Assembly: GCA_003648455.1 (NCBI GenBank)
Contig: QMPG01000051.1
Coordinates: forward strand, 1-13,222
Direction of reading: 5' to 3'
Origin: Bacteroidota bacterium
Lineage (GTDB): Bacteria > Bacteroidota > Bacteroidia > Bacteroidales > B39-G9
Length of the DNA: 13,222 nucleotides
Below the pieces are notes generated by a model. That model was not told where the DNA came from. It did not search any database and worked only from the letters and a program-made list of their open reading frames with translations. Each line of letters begins with the position of its first letter. Within the stretch, counting starts at the first letter, position 1. Both the position numbers and the translations under genes were made by a program. This document shows, in pieces, positions 5,921 to 13,059 of this stretch.

Positions 5921-7414
5921 ATGGCAACAAAAAGTGTAAATTTATCAACCAAAAGTTCTATTAATGAGGAATTAGGAAAACTACCGCCACAAGCAGTAGA
6001 TATTGAACAGGCAATTCTTGGAGCACTTATGCTCGAAAAAGATGCAATTTTATCTGTTATCGATATTTTAAAACCTAATAGTTTTTATAGGGATGCACAT
6101 AATAAAATTTATCAGGCAATTTTAGATTTATCGACTAACGATAAAGCAATTGATATTTTAACAGTAACCGAAGAACTTAGAAATAAAAGTGAGTTAGATG
6201 AAATAGGAGGACCTTTTTATATAACACAATTAACAAATCGTGTGGCATCGGCTGCTCACATTGAGTATCACGCACGAATAGTTGCCCAGAAATTTATTCA
6301 ACGTGAATTAATTAGAATTTCATCAGAAATACAAAAAAGAGCTTTTGATGAAGCTACTGATGTTGTCGATTTGTTAGATTTTTCTGAAAGTGAATTGTTT
6401 AAAGTTGCTGAGGGTAACATTAAAAGAGAAACAGCAAAAATAAATGTTGTTATTCAACAAGCAATAAAAAAAATTGAAGAAGCATCAAAACGTGAAGATG
6501 GATTGGTTGGTGTCCCTTCGGGTTTTACAAATATTGATAGAATTACATCTGGTTGGCAAAATTCAAATTTAGTTATTGTTGCAGCGCGACCATCAATGGG
6601 TAAAACAGCTTTCGCCTTAACTATGGCCAGAAATATTGCTGTTACACACAATCAACCAATTGCATTTTTTTCTCTTGAGATGTCTTCTCTCGAACTTGTA
6701 AACAGATTAATTGTTAGTGAAACAGAATTAGCTTCTGATAAGATAAAAAATGGACGATTAGCCGATTTTGAATGGGAACAACTCGACTATAAAATTAAGA
6801 ATTTAGTTGACGCACCCCTTTTTATTGATGATACTCCTGCACTTTCATTATTCGAATTTAGAGCAAAAGCACGACGTCTAAAAATTCAACATGATGTAAA
6901 ATTAATTGTAATTGATTATTTGCAATTGATGACACTTGGAGGAGATTCTAAAAACAGTCGTGAGCAAGAAGTTAGTACTATTTCTCGTTCGCTAAAAGCT
7001 ATAGCCAAAGAGTTAGATATTCCAATAATAGCACTATCGCAGCTAAACCGTTCTGTTGAAATGCGCTCGGGCGATAAGCGACCACAGCTATCCGACTTGC
7101 GTGAATCGGGAGCTATTGAGCAAGATGCCGATATGGTTCTTTTTATCCACCGTCCCGAAAGATATGGTTTAACCGAAGATAAAGATGGAAATTCTTTAAT
7201 TGGTGTTGCAGAAATAATTATTGCAAAGCATCGTAATGGAGCTGTTGGCGATGTAAGATTGAAGTTTCAGGGGGAATTGGCTAAATTCTCTGACCTTGAA
7301 GGTGATTTTATGGATTCATTCCCAAATGATTCTAATAATATGACATTCAGCTCAAAAATTAATGACGACTTTCTTGACGACAATAATGATTTAGAGGCAA
7401 ATACTGAATTTTAA
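5921..7414 (+). CDS. dnaB: Replicative DNA helicase DnaB
   Basis: Hexameric 5'-3' helicase that unwinds DNA at the replication fork and works with primase. The 497 residues show the N-terminal DnaB domain (PPQAVDIEQAILGALML, 22-38) and the RecA-like C-terminal domain. Walker A is RPSMGKT (223-229), with SLEMS (251-255) following it. Walker B is LIVIDYLQLM (328-337) with Asp332, then ALSQLNRSVE (371-380), SDLRESGAIEQDADMV (391-406), and KHRNG (436-440), which carries the arginine finger Arg438. There is no intein at the usual Walker A insertion site. The last 35 residues are an acidic, Asn/Asp-rich tail, common in Bacteroidota DnaB. An ATG at 5904 is out of frame, so 5921 is the start. The secreted-protein gene starts 15 bases after the stop. 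Confidence 0.97.
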   Translation: MATKSVNLSTKSSINEELGKLPPQAVDIEQAILGALMLEKDAILSVIDILKPNSFYRDAHNKIYQAILDLSTNDKAIDILTVTEELRNKSELDEIGGPFYITQLTNRVASAAHIEYHARIVAQKFIQRELIRISSEIQKRAFDEATDVVDLLDFSESELFKVAEGNIKRETAKINVVIQQAIKKIEEASKREDGLVGVPSGFTNIDRITSGWQNSNLVIVAARPSMGKTAFALTMARNIAVTHNQPIAFFSLEMSSLELVNRLIVSETELASDKIKNGRLADFEWEQLDYKIKNLVDAPLFIDDTPALSLFEFRAKARRLKIQHDVKLIVIDYLQLMTLGGDSKNSREQEVSTISRSLKAIAKELDIPIIALSQLNRSVEMRSGDKRPQLSDLRESGAIEQDADMVLFIHRPERYGLTEDKDGNSLIGVAEIIIAKHRNGAVGDVRLKFQGELAKFSDLEGDFMDSFPNDSNNMTFSSKINDDFLDDNNDLEANTEF

Positions 7415-7429
7415 AATTACCCTTTTTTA

Positions 7430-8695
7430 ATGAGAAGAAAATTTATTATAATATTGATTTTAACTTCTTTATTGTTTAGTAAAACAACATTATCTGCTTT
7501 TTTATTAATCCCCATGGATGATACTCAAAAAAATCATTTAAAGGCTTATGGAATTGCATATTGGGTATTGCAAAGAAATGTAGAAGTAAAATGGTTGTTA
7601 AATTACCGTGGTGGAAGTTTTATGTGCAATTTTGTTAAAGAAATTGAAACAGAGTGTGTTATTCGTAATGTTAGTTATGAGATTATTGCTGATGTACAGT
7701 CAGCAAAAATTTTAAATGAAATTGCGCAACCTGAGATTAATATGGATGCAGTTAAATTGAATAAAGCTCCAAAAGTAGCTGTTTATTCCCCTAAAGATAA
7801 GTTGCCGTGGGACGATGCTGTTACACTTGTTTTAACTTATGCCGAAATTCCTTACGATATTATTTATGATGAAGAAGTACTGAGTGGAGATTTAAAAAAT
7901 TATGACTGGCTTCACTTGCATCACGAAGATTTTACGGGACAGTATGGGAAATTTTATGGTGCATATCATAACATGTCGTGGTATAAAAAACAAGTTCAAA
8001 ACGCTGAGCATATGGCTAACAAATTAGGATTTAAAAAAGTTTCCCAGCTTAAATTAGCTGTTGCCAAGACTATTAAAAGTTTTGTTGCAACCGGAGGCTT
8101 TCTCTTTTCAATGTGTTCGGCTACAGACACGTACGACATTGCCCTTGCTTCCGAAAATGTTGATATTTGCGAATCAATGTTTGATGGCGACCCGAGTGAC
8201 CCAGATATGCAACAGAAACTCGATTTTAACAAGACTTTTGCTTTTAAAGATTTTACTCTTGTTAGAAACCCTTATGAGTACGAATTTTCTGATATTGATG
8301 TTACAACAACACGTAAGGTAAATAAGAACAACGATTATTTTACTTTATTTGATTTTTCTGCAAAGTGGGACCCTGTTCCAACTATGCTTTGCCAAAATCA
8401 CACAAATATTATTAAAGGCTTTATGGGGCAAACAACCGCATATAATAAAAATTTAATAAAGTCAAATGTGCTAATTATGGGTGAAAACAAAGTGGCTAAT
8501 GAAGCCCGTTACATTCATGGTGAATTTTTGAAAGGCACATGGAGCTTTTTTGGAGGTCACGATCCTGAAGATTATCAACATTTTGTTGGAGACCCTCCAA
8601 CAGATTTGGATCTTCATCCAAATTCTCCCGGATATAGATTAATATTAAATAATATTCTTTTCCCTGCTGCCAAAAAAAAGAAATTAAAAACTTAA
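7430..8695 (+). CDS. Conserved secreted Bacteroidota protein, function unknown (often mislabelled asparagine synthetase B)
   Basis: Recognised from memory as a highly conserved Bacteroidota family that databases often call asparagine synthetase B. I see neither an N-terminal Cys nucleophile domain nor the SGGxDS motif of AsnB, so that name is not supported. The 421 residues start with a hydrophobic signal peptide (IIILILTSLLF, 6-16) with likely cleavage after LSA (21-23), so the protein acts in the periplasm or envelope. Notable blocks are AYGIAYWVLQ (39-48), VEVKWLLNYRGGSF (51-64), KVAVYSPKDKLPWDDAV (115-131), DWLHLHHEDFTGQYGKFY (159-176), GGFLFSMCSATDTYDIAL (222-239), KGFMGQTTA (329-337) and WSFFGGHDPEDYQH (371-384). 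The order of a Rossmann-like start, Cys229 in a tight turn after a beta-like run and a late His377 recalls class I glutamine-amidotransferase/ThuA-like folds; that is inference. It lies 15 bases after dnaB and is probably on its transcript. Confidence 0.85.
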   Translation: MRRKFIIILILTSLLFSKTTLSAFLLIPMDDTQKNHLKAYGIAYWVLQRNVEVKWLLNYRGGSFMCNFVKEIETECVIRNVSYEIIADVQSAKILNEIAQPEINMDAVKLNKAPKVAVYSPKDKLPWDDAVTLVLTYAEIPYDIIYDEEVLSGDLKNYDWLHLHHEDFTGQYGKFYGAYHNMSWYKKQVQNAEHMANKLGFKKVSQLKLAVAKTIKSFVATGGFLFSMCSATDTYDIALASENVDICESMFDGDPSDPDMQQKLDFNKTFAFKDFTLVRNPYEYEFSDIDVTTTRKVNKNNDYFTLFDFSAKWDPVPTMLCQNHTNIIKGFMGQTTAYNKNLIKSNVLIMGENKVANEARYIHGEFLKGTWSFFGGHDPEDYQHFVGDPPTDLDLHPNSPGYRLILNNILFPAAKKKKLKT

Positions 8696-8711
8696 TTTTA
8701 TTTAGGAATTT

Positions 8712-9542
8712 TTATAATGATGAATTCAATATTCTCTCAATAGCCTTTGTAAACCCACTATTTTGATTACTGTCTGTTAAAGAAAATTTTTGTTTTATTT
8801 CTTCAGGAGCATTCTCAACAGCAAAACTGTATTTTGTTAAATTCAAAAAATCTTCATCATTATAATCATTACCTATTCCAATTGTCTTTTCAATATCAAC
8901 ACCTAATTTTTTGCATAACCAAAGAAGGGCATTACCTTTTGAAACATTTTCAGGGAAAATTTCCATCCATATAGAATCTTCGTCAACAGGAGACGTGGCA
9001 CGAATTACTTTTACATCTGATAATTGCTCTTTTACTTTGTTGAAAATGTCAATATTATTTGGGAAAATTGCCAACAACTGTGTCGATTGACCAAAATTCA
9101 ATCTTCTTTTATTTAAAGGCTCTGAAAATTCTTTATAAAAATTGCAATAATTGTCAAAATCATTATTCCGTTTACCGGTTTTATTAAAAACAAATCGATG
9201 ATTTTTAGGTATTTTTTTATGAATAGTAAAATCAACATTGTTCTCAAAAAATACATCGCAAACCGAAAGAACATGTTTCTTTTTCAATGTTTTGGAGTAA
9301 ATCAATTCTTTTGTTTTCCAATTTATTATGCCTGCTCCAGATGAAAAAATTATATAATCAATAGGAAAATCTTTGGTAATAACTTCTTTTAATGAAAATA
9401 ATGTTCTGCCTGTAGCAATTACACGATATATGTTTTTGTCTCCCAGTGAGTTAAGTGTTGAAAAATCATCAGCACTAACAGTCTTATCCATGTTCAATAA
9501 TGTTCCGTCTAAATCGCTTGCTACTAATTCTATCTCATACAT
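8712..9542 (-). CDS. Cof-type HAD-superfamily phosphatase
   Basis: Cytoplasmic haloacid dehalogenase-type hydrolase of the Cof/YbhA group (subclass IIB), acting on small phosphorylated metabolites. The 276 residues carry motif I DLDGT (10-14, nucleophile Asp10 and acid/base Asp12), motif II ATGRT (43-47), a Lys at 202 before GNALLWLC as motif III, and motif IV GIGNDYNDEDFL (222-233) with the metal-binding Asp226 and Asp229. The cap domain lies about 80-195. It begins 5 bases after the stop of the kinase-like gene, so the two are translationally close. Since YbhA of E. coli dephosphorylates pyridoxal phosphate, a vitamin B6 role is attractive here, but Cof proteins are promiscuous and this is inference. 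It ends 16 bases from the convergent secreted-protein gene; no good terminator separates them. Confidence 0.87.
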   Translation of the reverse strand: MYEIELVASDLDGTLLNMDKTVSADDFSTLNSLGDKNIYRVIATGRTLFSLKEVITKDFPIDYIIFSSGAGIINWKTKELIYSKTLKKKHVLSVCDVFFENNVDFTIHKKIPKNHRFVFNKTGKRNNDFDNYCNFYKEFSEPLNKRRLNFGQSTQLLAIFPNNIDIFNKVKEQLSDVKVIRATSPVDEDSIWMEIFPENVSKGNALLWLCKKLGVDIEKTIGIGNDYNDEDFLNLTKYSFAVENAPEEIKQKFSLTDSNQNSGFTKAIERILNSSL

Positions 9543-9547
9543 ATTTC

Positions 9548-10420
9548 TTAGTCTAATAATTCGTAACTGCTTATTTGAACAGGTGATTGCAAGTTAGGCA
9601 AGACCTTTTCTAACAATATTCCATAATTTGTATTATAGTTATAACCAAAGGTTGCTCTAACACCCATAGAAATAAATTGAACGGCTCTGTCTAAAGCTAT
9701 GGGTAAACTGTCGCCTTGCAAAAGAGAACCAACAATAACACTCGCAAAAGCATCTCCTGTGCCGGGATAACTGGCAGGCAAATAATCACATGTAACTTTC
9801 CATAACCGATCATCTTTTTTATTATATGCAATAACAGATGTTTGTTTGTGGCTTAATTTTTCAGGAGCACTTGTTATTATAACAATTTCAGGTCCCATAT
9901 CGGCTAATTTTTTTACCCACGTTTTTATTTCATCTTGTGATATTTCAAACGAAAATGGTTTGTCTAATAAAAAAGCTGCTTCGGTTAAATTTGGAGTAAT
10001 AATAACTGCTTTTTTTATTAATTCCCTCATTTTTTCAATCATGTAGTTGTTAAATGGACCATATAATGAACCATTATCGCCCAAGACAGGGTCAACTACA
10101 ACTAACTGATTGTCTTGTCTGAAATTATCAATAAAATTTTTTACAATATCAATTTGCTTATCTGAACCTAAAAAACCGCTGTATATAGCATCAAATTTCA
10201 ACTCAAGATTTTGCCAATGATTAATAATTGGCTGCATATGTTCTGTTAAATCAACAAAATGATAATCAGAAAATTTGCTATGTGTCGATAAAACCGCTGT
10301 TGGCAAAGGGCAAACTTGAATACCCATGGTAGACAATATTGGTATAACAACTGTTAAGGAAGCTCTTCCAACTCCTGACAAATCATGAATTGCAGCTACT
10401 TTTTTTACGGGATTTACCAT
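9548..10420 (-). CDS. Pyridoxal/pyridoxamine kinase (PdxK/PdxY-like)
   Basis: Ribokinase-fold enzyme expected to phosphorylate pyridoxal, pyridoxamine or pyridoxine in B6 salvage; cytoplasmic. The 290-residue length suits the family. Visible are IHDLSGVGRASLTVVIPIL (11-29), with the substrate-pocket end PLPTAVLSTHS (38-48), YSGFLGS (80-86), VVDPVLGDNG (108-117), the ITPNLTEAAFLL motif (141-152) and the anion-hole/catalytic sequence PGTGDAFAS (219-227) with base Asp223. The SGVGRASLT start is the form I associate with the pyridoxamine-kinase branch found in anaerobes. A ThiD-type hydroxymethylpyrimidine kinase is possible but the N-terminus fits less well. First gene of a two-gene minus-strand unit with the HAD phosphatase. 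Just upstream of the ATG are repeated TTGTTAAT-like blocks. Confidence 0.88.
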   Translation of the reverse strand: MVNPVKKVAAIHDLSGVGRASLTVVIPILSTMGIQVCPLPTAVLSTHSKFSDYHFVDLTEHMQPIINHWQNLELKFDAIYSGFLGSDKQIDIVKNFIDNFRQDNQLVVVDPVLGDNGSLYGPFNNYMIEKMRELIKKAVIITPNLTEAAFLLDKPFSFEISQDEIKTWVKKLADMGPEIVIITSAPEKLSHKQTSVIAYNKKDDRLWKVTCDYLPASYPGTGDAFASVIVGSLLQGDSLPIALDRAVQFISMGVRATFGYNYNTNYGILLEKVLPNLQSPVQISSYELLD

Positions 10421-10448
10421 TTGTTAATAAATTGTTTAAATTGTTAAT
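10421..10448. repeat. Three TTGTTAAT-like blocks before the kinase start
   Basis: On the plus strand TTGTTAAT occurs at 10421-10428 and again at 10441-10448, with the near-copy TTGTTTAA at 10432-10439 between them, giving a period of about 10 bases. The array abuts the minus-strand ATG at 10418-10420. It could be a regulator site or chance in AT-rich DNA. Confidence 0.3.
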
Positions 10449-10489
10449 TTCTATTTATATTATTTTTACGAAATATAAAACTTTAATCT

Positions 10490-10497
10490 TATTTTTG
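10490..10497 (+). promoter_or_regulatory. -7 box for the ribbon-helix-helix gene
   Basis: TATTTTTG fits TAnnTTTG, 22 bases before the ATG at 10520. The -33 region has only TTTA near the right place, so the promoter is plausible but not strong. Confidence 0.4.
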
Positions 10498-10519
10498 AAA
10501 AATTTATTATTTTTATTTT

Positions 10520-10741
10520 ATGAATTATAAAGCAACAAAATTAATACGCAAGCATAAAAAATCTGTTTTATTAAACGATAAAGAAATTGCTGTTCTTAAC
10601 CAATACTGCGAAAAATATAAAGTAAAAAATAGATCTAAATTAATTAGAGAATCTCTTTTTTCTTCAATAATGGAAACTTTTGAAGATGACTATCCTACTC
10701 TTTTCGATAAAAAGGTGCTAGCAGGTTTAGAAAAATATTAA
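10520..10741 (+). CDS. Small ribbon-helix-helix-like protein
   Basis: A 73-residue basic protein. Residues 13-20 (KKSVLLND) look like the DNA-reading beta strand of CopG/Arc/MetJ folds, 20-34 a first helix (KEIAVLNQYCEKYKV), KNRS (37-40) the turn with the helix cap, and 40-53 a second helix (KLIRESLFSSIMET). The C-terminal tail DDYPTLFDKKVL (56-67) has no known domain; I have seen similar small proteins with such a tail in Bacteroidota. It is likely a dimeric DNA-binding protein, but no toxin partner lies beside it: the next gene, 65 bases on, is a sirtuin. Its target could be its own promoter or the divergent kinase operon, which starts 99 bases away. The ATG at 10520 follows the -7 box at a good distance. 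Confidence 0.7.
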   Translation: MNYKATKLIRKHKKSVLLNDKEIAVLNQYCEKYKVKNRSKLIRESLFSSIMETFEDDYPTLFDKKVLAGLEKY

Positions 10742-10806
10742 AGAATTATTGATAATATGTAAAACCTTACAAACGTTCAACTCTACGAACTTCCAACTAA
10801 GATGTC

Positions 10807-11544
10807 ATGGATGATAAAATTAAACTTGCTGCTCAATTAATTCAAAATTCAAAACACACAACAGCTTTTACCGGTGCAGGTGTTTCTGTAGAAAGTGGTA
10901 TTCCTCCTTTTAGAGGTGAAAATGGTTTATGGAGTAAATACGACCCTATTGTTTTAGATATTGATTATTTTCACTCTCACCCCAAAGAATCTTGGATTAA
11001 AATTAAAGAAATTTTTTACGATTTTTTCGGACAAGCAAAACCAAATGCAGCACATTACAGCTTAGCTAATTTAGAAAATAATGGACTTCTTAAAAGTGTT
11101 ATAACTCAAAATATTGACAATCTTCATCAAGAAGCAGGTAGTAAAACGATTTATGAATTTCATGGCAATTCACAAAAATTAATCTGCACAAAATGCAATA
11201 AGATTTTTGATGTAAAAGAAATTAACTTAGATAATTTGCCACCAAAATGCAGCGATTGTGGGGGAGTTCTAAAACCCGATTTTGTATTTTTTGGCGAGCA
11301 AATACCCGAGTATGCAAATACAATGTCACAAAACGAAGCTCAAAATGCAGAAGTTTTTCTTGTTATAGGTACCACAGGTGAAATAATGCCTGCTTCAATA
11401 ATTCCACATACAGCTAAACAAAATGGAGCAAAAATTATTGAAATAAATACTCAACCATCAAATTACACCAACTCAATAACCGACATTTTTTTGCAAGGTA
11501 AAGCTACAGAAATAATGAAGAAAATTGAGCTTGCTGTTAACTAA
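10807..11544 (+). CDS. Sirtuin, NAD-dependent protein deacylase
   Basis: Sir2-family enzyme (CobB/NpdA group) that removes acyl groups from lysines using NAD+, releasing nicotinamide and O-acyl-ADP-ribose; cytoplasmic. The 245 residues carry TGAGVSVESGIP (22-33), FRGENGLW (35-42), PNAAH (79-83), VITQNIDNLH (98-107) and the catalytic His119 in EFHGN (117-121). Zinc ligands are Cys127, Cys130, Cys148 and Cys151; then PDFVFFGE (157-164), GTTGEIMPAS (188-197) and INTQPSN (213-219). Differences from the textbook form are Pro34 where GIPDFRG has Asp and GTTGEIMPA where GTSLxVxPA is usual. The Tyr/Arg pair of CobB and SIRT5 is not clear (Tyr71 fits, the Arg place holds Phe74), so deacetylation is more likely than desuccinylation. 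The ATG at 10807 leaves the normal N-terminus. Spacing of 65 bases suggests it may share a transcript with the preceding small gene. Confidence 0.93.
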   Translation: MDDKIKLAAQLIQNSKHTTAFTGAGVSVESGIPPFRGENGLWSKYDPIVLDIDYFHSHPKESWIKIKEIFYDFFGQAKPNAAHYSLANLENNGLLKSVITQNIDNLHQEAGSKTIYEFHGNSQKLICTKCNKIFDVKEINLDNLPPKCSDCGGVLKPDFVFFGEQIPEYANTMSQNEAQNAEVFLVIGTTGEIMPASIIPHTAKQNGAKIIEINTQPSNYTNSITDIFLQGKATEIMKKIELAVN

Positions 11545-11554
11545 GTAGTGAGAC

Positions 11555-11580
11555 CTGTCAGAGTGCGAAGCTCCTGACAG
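11555..11580. repeat. CTGTCAG hairpin after the sirtuin gene
   Basis: CTGTCAG (11555-11561) pairs exactly with CTGACAG (11574-11580); two more pairs (AG/CT) follow if C11573 bulges, leaving a 7-base loop. It sits 10 bases after the sirtuin stop, like a terminator, but no T-tract follows. CTGTCAG/CTGACAG hairpins are, from memory, a recurring intergenic element of this phylum. Confidence 0.55.
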
Positions 11581-11683
11581 CGTCTAAATATTATATATTG
11601 AGTTTTATAAAAAACTAAGGTCATTAAACTTTGTTTTTATTTTTCTATGTGGATACTTTTCAATTAATGAGTTCAGTTTAAAA

Positions 11684-11764
11684 AGTCAGGGTTTGAATAT
11701 TTTTACAAATCCCAACAATGTTTAAATGTTGATATTCCGTCTGTTAGAAATTCAAGCCCTGACT
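11684..11764. repeat. 81-base element bounded by 15-base inverted repeats
   Basis: AGTCAGGGTTTGAAT (11684-11698) pairs with ATTCAAGCCCTGACT (11750-11764) over all 15 positions, with one G-T wobble. The 51-base interior has a shorter CAACA/TGTTG pairing. It may be a miniature mobile element, a structured RNA or a repeat; flanks show no target duplication. Confidence 0.6.
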
Positions 11765-11858
11765 ATAGAAGCTGTTTTTTTAGTTTTTATACCGGACACA
11801 TTAATCCATACATCAAATGTAGAATAAAAACAACAACTATGTAAAATCAAACTTTAAC

Positions 11859-11889
11859 TTTGAAATTACATGCTTAATGCATATATTTG
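11859..11889 (+). promoter_or_regulatory. Near-ideal Bacteroidota promoter for the ATPase gene
   Basis: TTTG at 11859-11862, a 19-base spacer and TATATTTG at 11882-11889 match the TTTG/TAnnTTTG promoter with correct spacing. Transcription would start near 11896, leaving about 12 bases before the ATG at 11908. TAACTTTG at 11855-11862 is a second possible -7 box overlapping the -33 element. Confidence 0.75.
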
Positions 11890-11907
11890 TAAAAACTCTA
11901 ATAAAAA

Positions 11908-13059
11908 ATGTATTTAAAAAGACAAATAAGTGCAAAAATTAAAAAAAGTCTGAGTTTAACTCCGGCAACAGCAATTTTGGGTGCAAGGCAAACCGGGAAA
12001 ACAACATTTGTTAAGCATTTATTAAAAAATTACAAATCTGCCTTTTATCTTGATTTAGAAAAACCTTCAGATAGAAATATGTTAAATGAAGCAGAGCACT
12101 TTTTTATGATAAATAATAATAAATTAATTTGTCTTGATGAAATTCAATTAGTCCCCGATTTATTCCCTGTTATTAGAAGCATAATTGATGATGATGATTA
12201 TAACATTAAATTTTTAGTTACCGGTTCAGCTTCACCAAATTTGTTAAGACAATCGTCAGAAAGTCTGGCAGGTAGAATTGCTTATTTTGAATTATCGCCA
12301 TTTCTGCTTCAAGAAATATCCGAAAAAGAAAAATTAGAGAATTACTGGCTAAAAGGTGGGTTCCCTTTAAGTCTTTTATCAACAGATAATGAATTGAGTA
12401 ATGACTGGAGACAAAATTTTATTTTAACTTTTCTTGAAAGAGATTTACAAAATTTCGGTTTTAATATTCCGCCCGAAACACTACACAGGCTTTGGAAAAT
12501 GATTGCACATTTAAACGGACAAATTCTTAATTATTCTCAATTGTCTAATTCTTTGGGATATAGCGATACCACCATCAGAAAATATATTGATATACTTTCA
12601 AATACATATATGTTGAGAATATTGCAGCCATATCACTTTAACATAAAAAAAAGACTTATCAAAAGCCCCAAAATATATATAAGAGATACGGGAATTTTAA
12701 ATACATTGTTAAATATTAATGACTTTAACGAGTTATTTACACACCCTGTGTATGGTAGTTCATGGGAGATTTTATGTATAGAAAATATTATAAATACATT
12801 TAAAAATTGGGAACCATTCTATTACAGAACGTCAAACGGTAACGAAATAGATTTGGTTCTTATTAGAGCAAATAAAAAAATAGCAATAGAGTTTAAAACA
12901 TCGACTAGTCCCACTGTTTCAAAAGGATTTTGGAATGCACTTGATGATTTAAAGACAGACATGGCATTTATTATAGCTCCGGTAAAAATGGCTTATCCAT
13001 ATAAAAATAATGTCTGGATATATCCGATTAATGAATTTTTGAAGTTAAAATTATTATGA
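11908..13059 (+). CDS. AAA (AAA_14) ATPase with DUF4143, nuclease-like C-terminus
   Basis: Member of the widespread AAA_14/DUF4143 family, whose biological role is mostly unknown. The 383 residues begin with an ATPase core: Walker A GARQTGKTT (25-33), Walker B LICLDEIQ (73-80, Asp77/Glu78), the sensor-like TGSAS (105-109) and the following LAGRIAYFELSPF (120-132). A helical middle with a winged-helix look (about 195-245, GYSDTTIRKYIDIL) precedes DUF4143. Its end carries residues in the order of a PD-(D/E)xK fold: WEILCIENI (286-294) with Glu287, NEIDLV (312-317) with Asp315, and IEFKTS (327-332) with Glu328 and Lys330. All ATP-binding and nuclease-like residues are present, so it looks intact. 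It is a single-gene unit with its own strong promoter, next to repeat elements, and belongs to a family that is patchily distributed, so recent acquisition is possible. Confidence 0.9.
   Translation: MYLKRQISAKIKKSLSLTPATAILGARQTGKTTFVKHLLKNYKSAFYLDLEKPSDRNMLNEAEHFFMINNNKLICLDEIQLVPDLFPVIRSIIDDDDYNIKFLVTGSASPNLLRQSSESLAGRIAYFELSPFLLQEISEKEKLENYWLKGGFPLSLLSTDNELSNDWRQNFILTFLERDLQNFGFNIPPETLHRLWKMIAHLNGQILNYSQLSNSLGYSDTTIRKYIDILSNTYMLRILQPYHFNIKKRLIKSPKIYIRDTGILNTLLNINDFNELFTHPVYGSSWEILCIENIINTFKNWEPFYYRTSNGNEIDLVLIRANKKIAIEFKTSTSPTVSKGFWNALDDLKTDMAFIIAPVKMAYPYKNNVWIYPINEFLKLKLL

Larger units (their letters stand above)
11545..11907. other. Intergenic region between sirtuin and ATPase genes
   Basis: This stretch of 363 bases has no supported gene; frames are short and broken. 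It holds two separate inverted-repeat elements (11555-11580 and 11684-11764), a T-run at 11775-11781 and a full Bacteroidota promoter at its right end. Confidence 0.7.

Noticed and set aside
7430..8695. Asparagine synthetase B
   Set aside because: No N-terminal Cys, no SGGxDS ATP-binding motif and a signal peptide is present. The name seems to be an inherited database label.
8681..8698. Terminator after the secreted-protein gene (AAATTAA/TTAATTT)
   Set aside because: The stem is only A-T pairs and overlaps the stop codon; too weak to call.
10520..11544. Toxin-antitoxin pair of the ribbon-helix-helix gene and the sirtuin
   Set aside because: The sirtuin is a standard full-length housekeeping-type enzyme, the spacing is 65 bases without overlap, and no toxin fold is seen.
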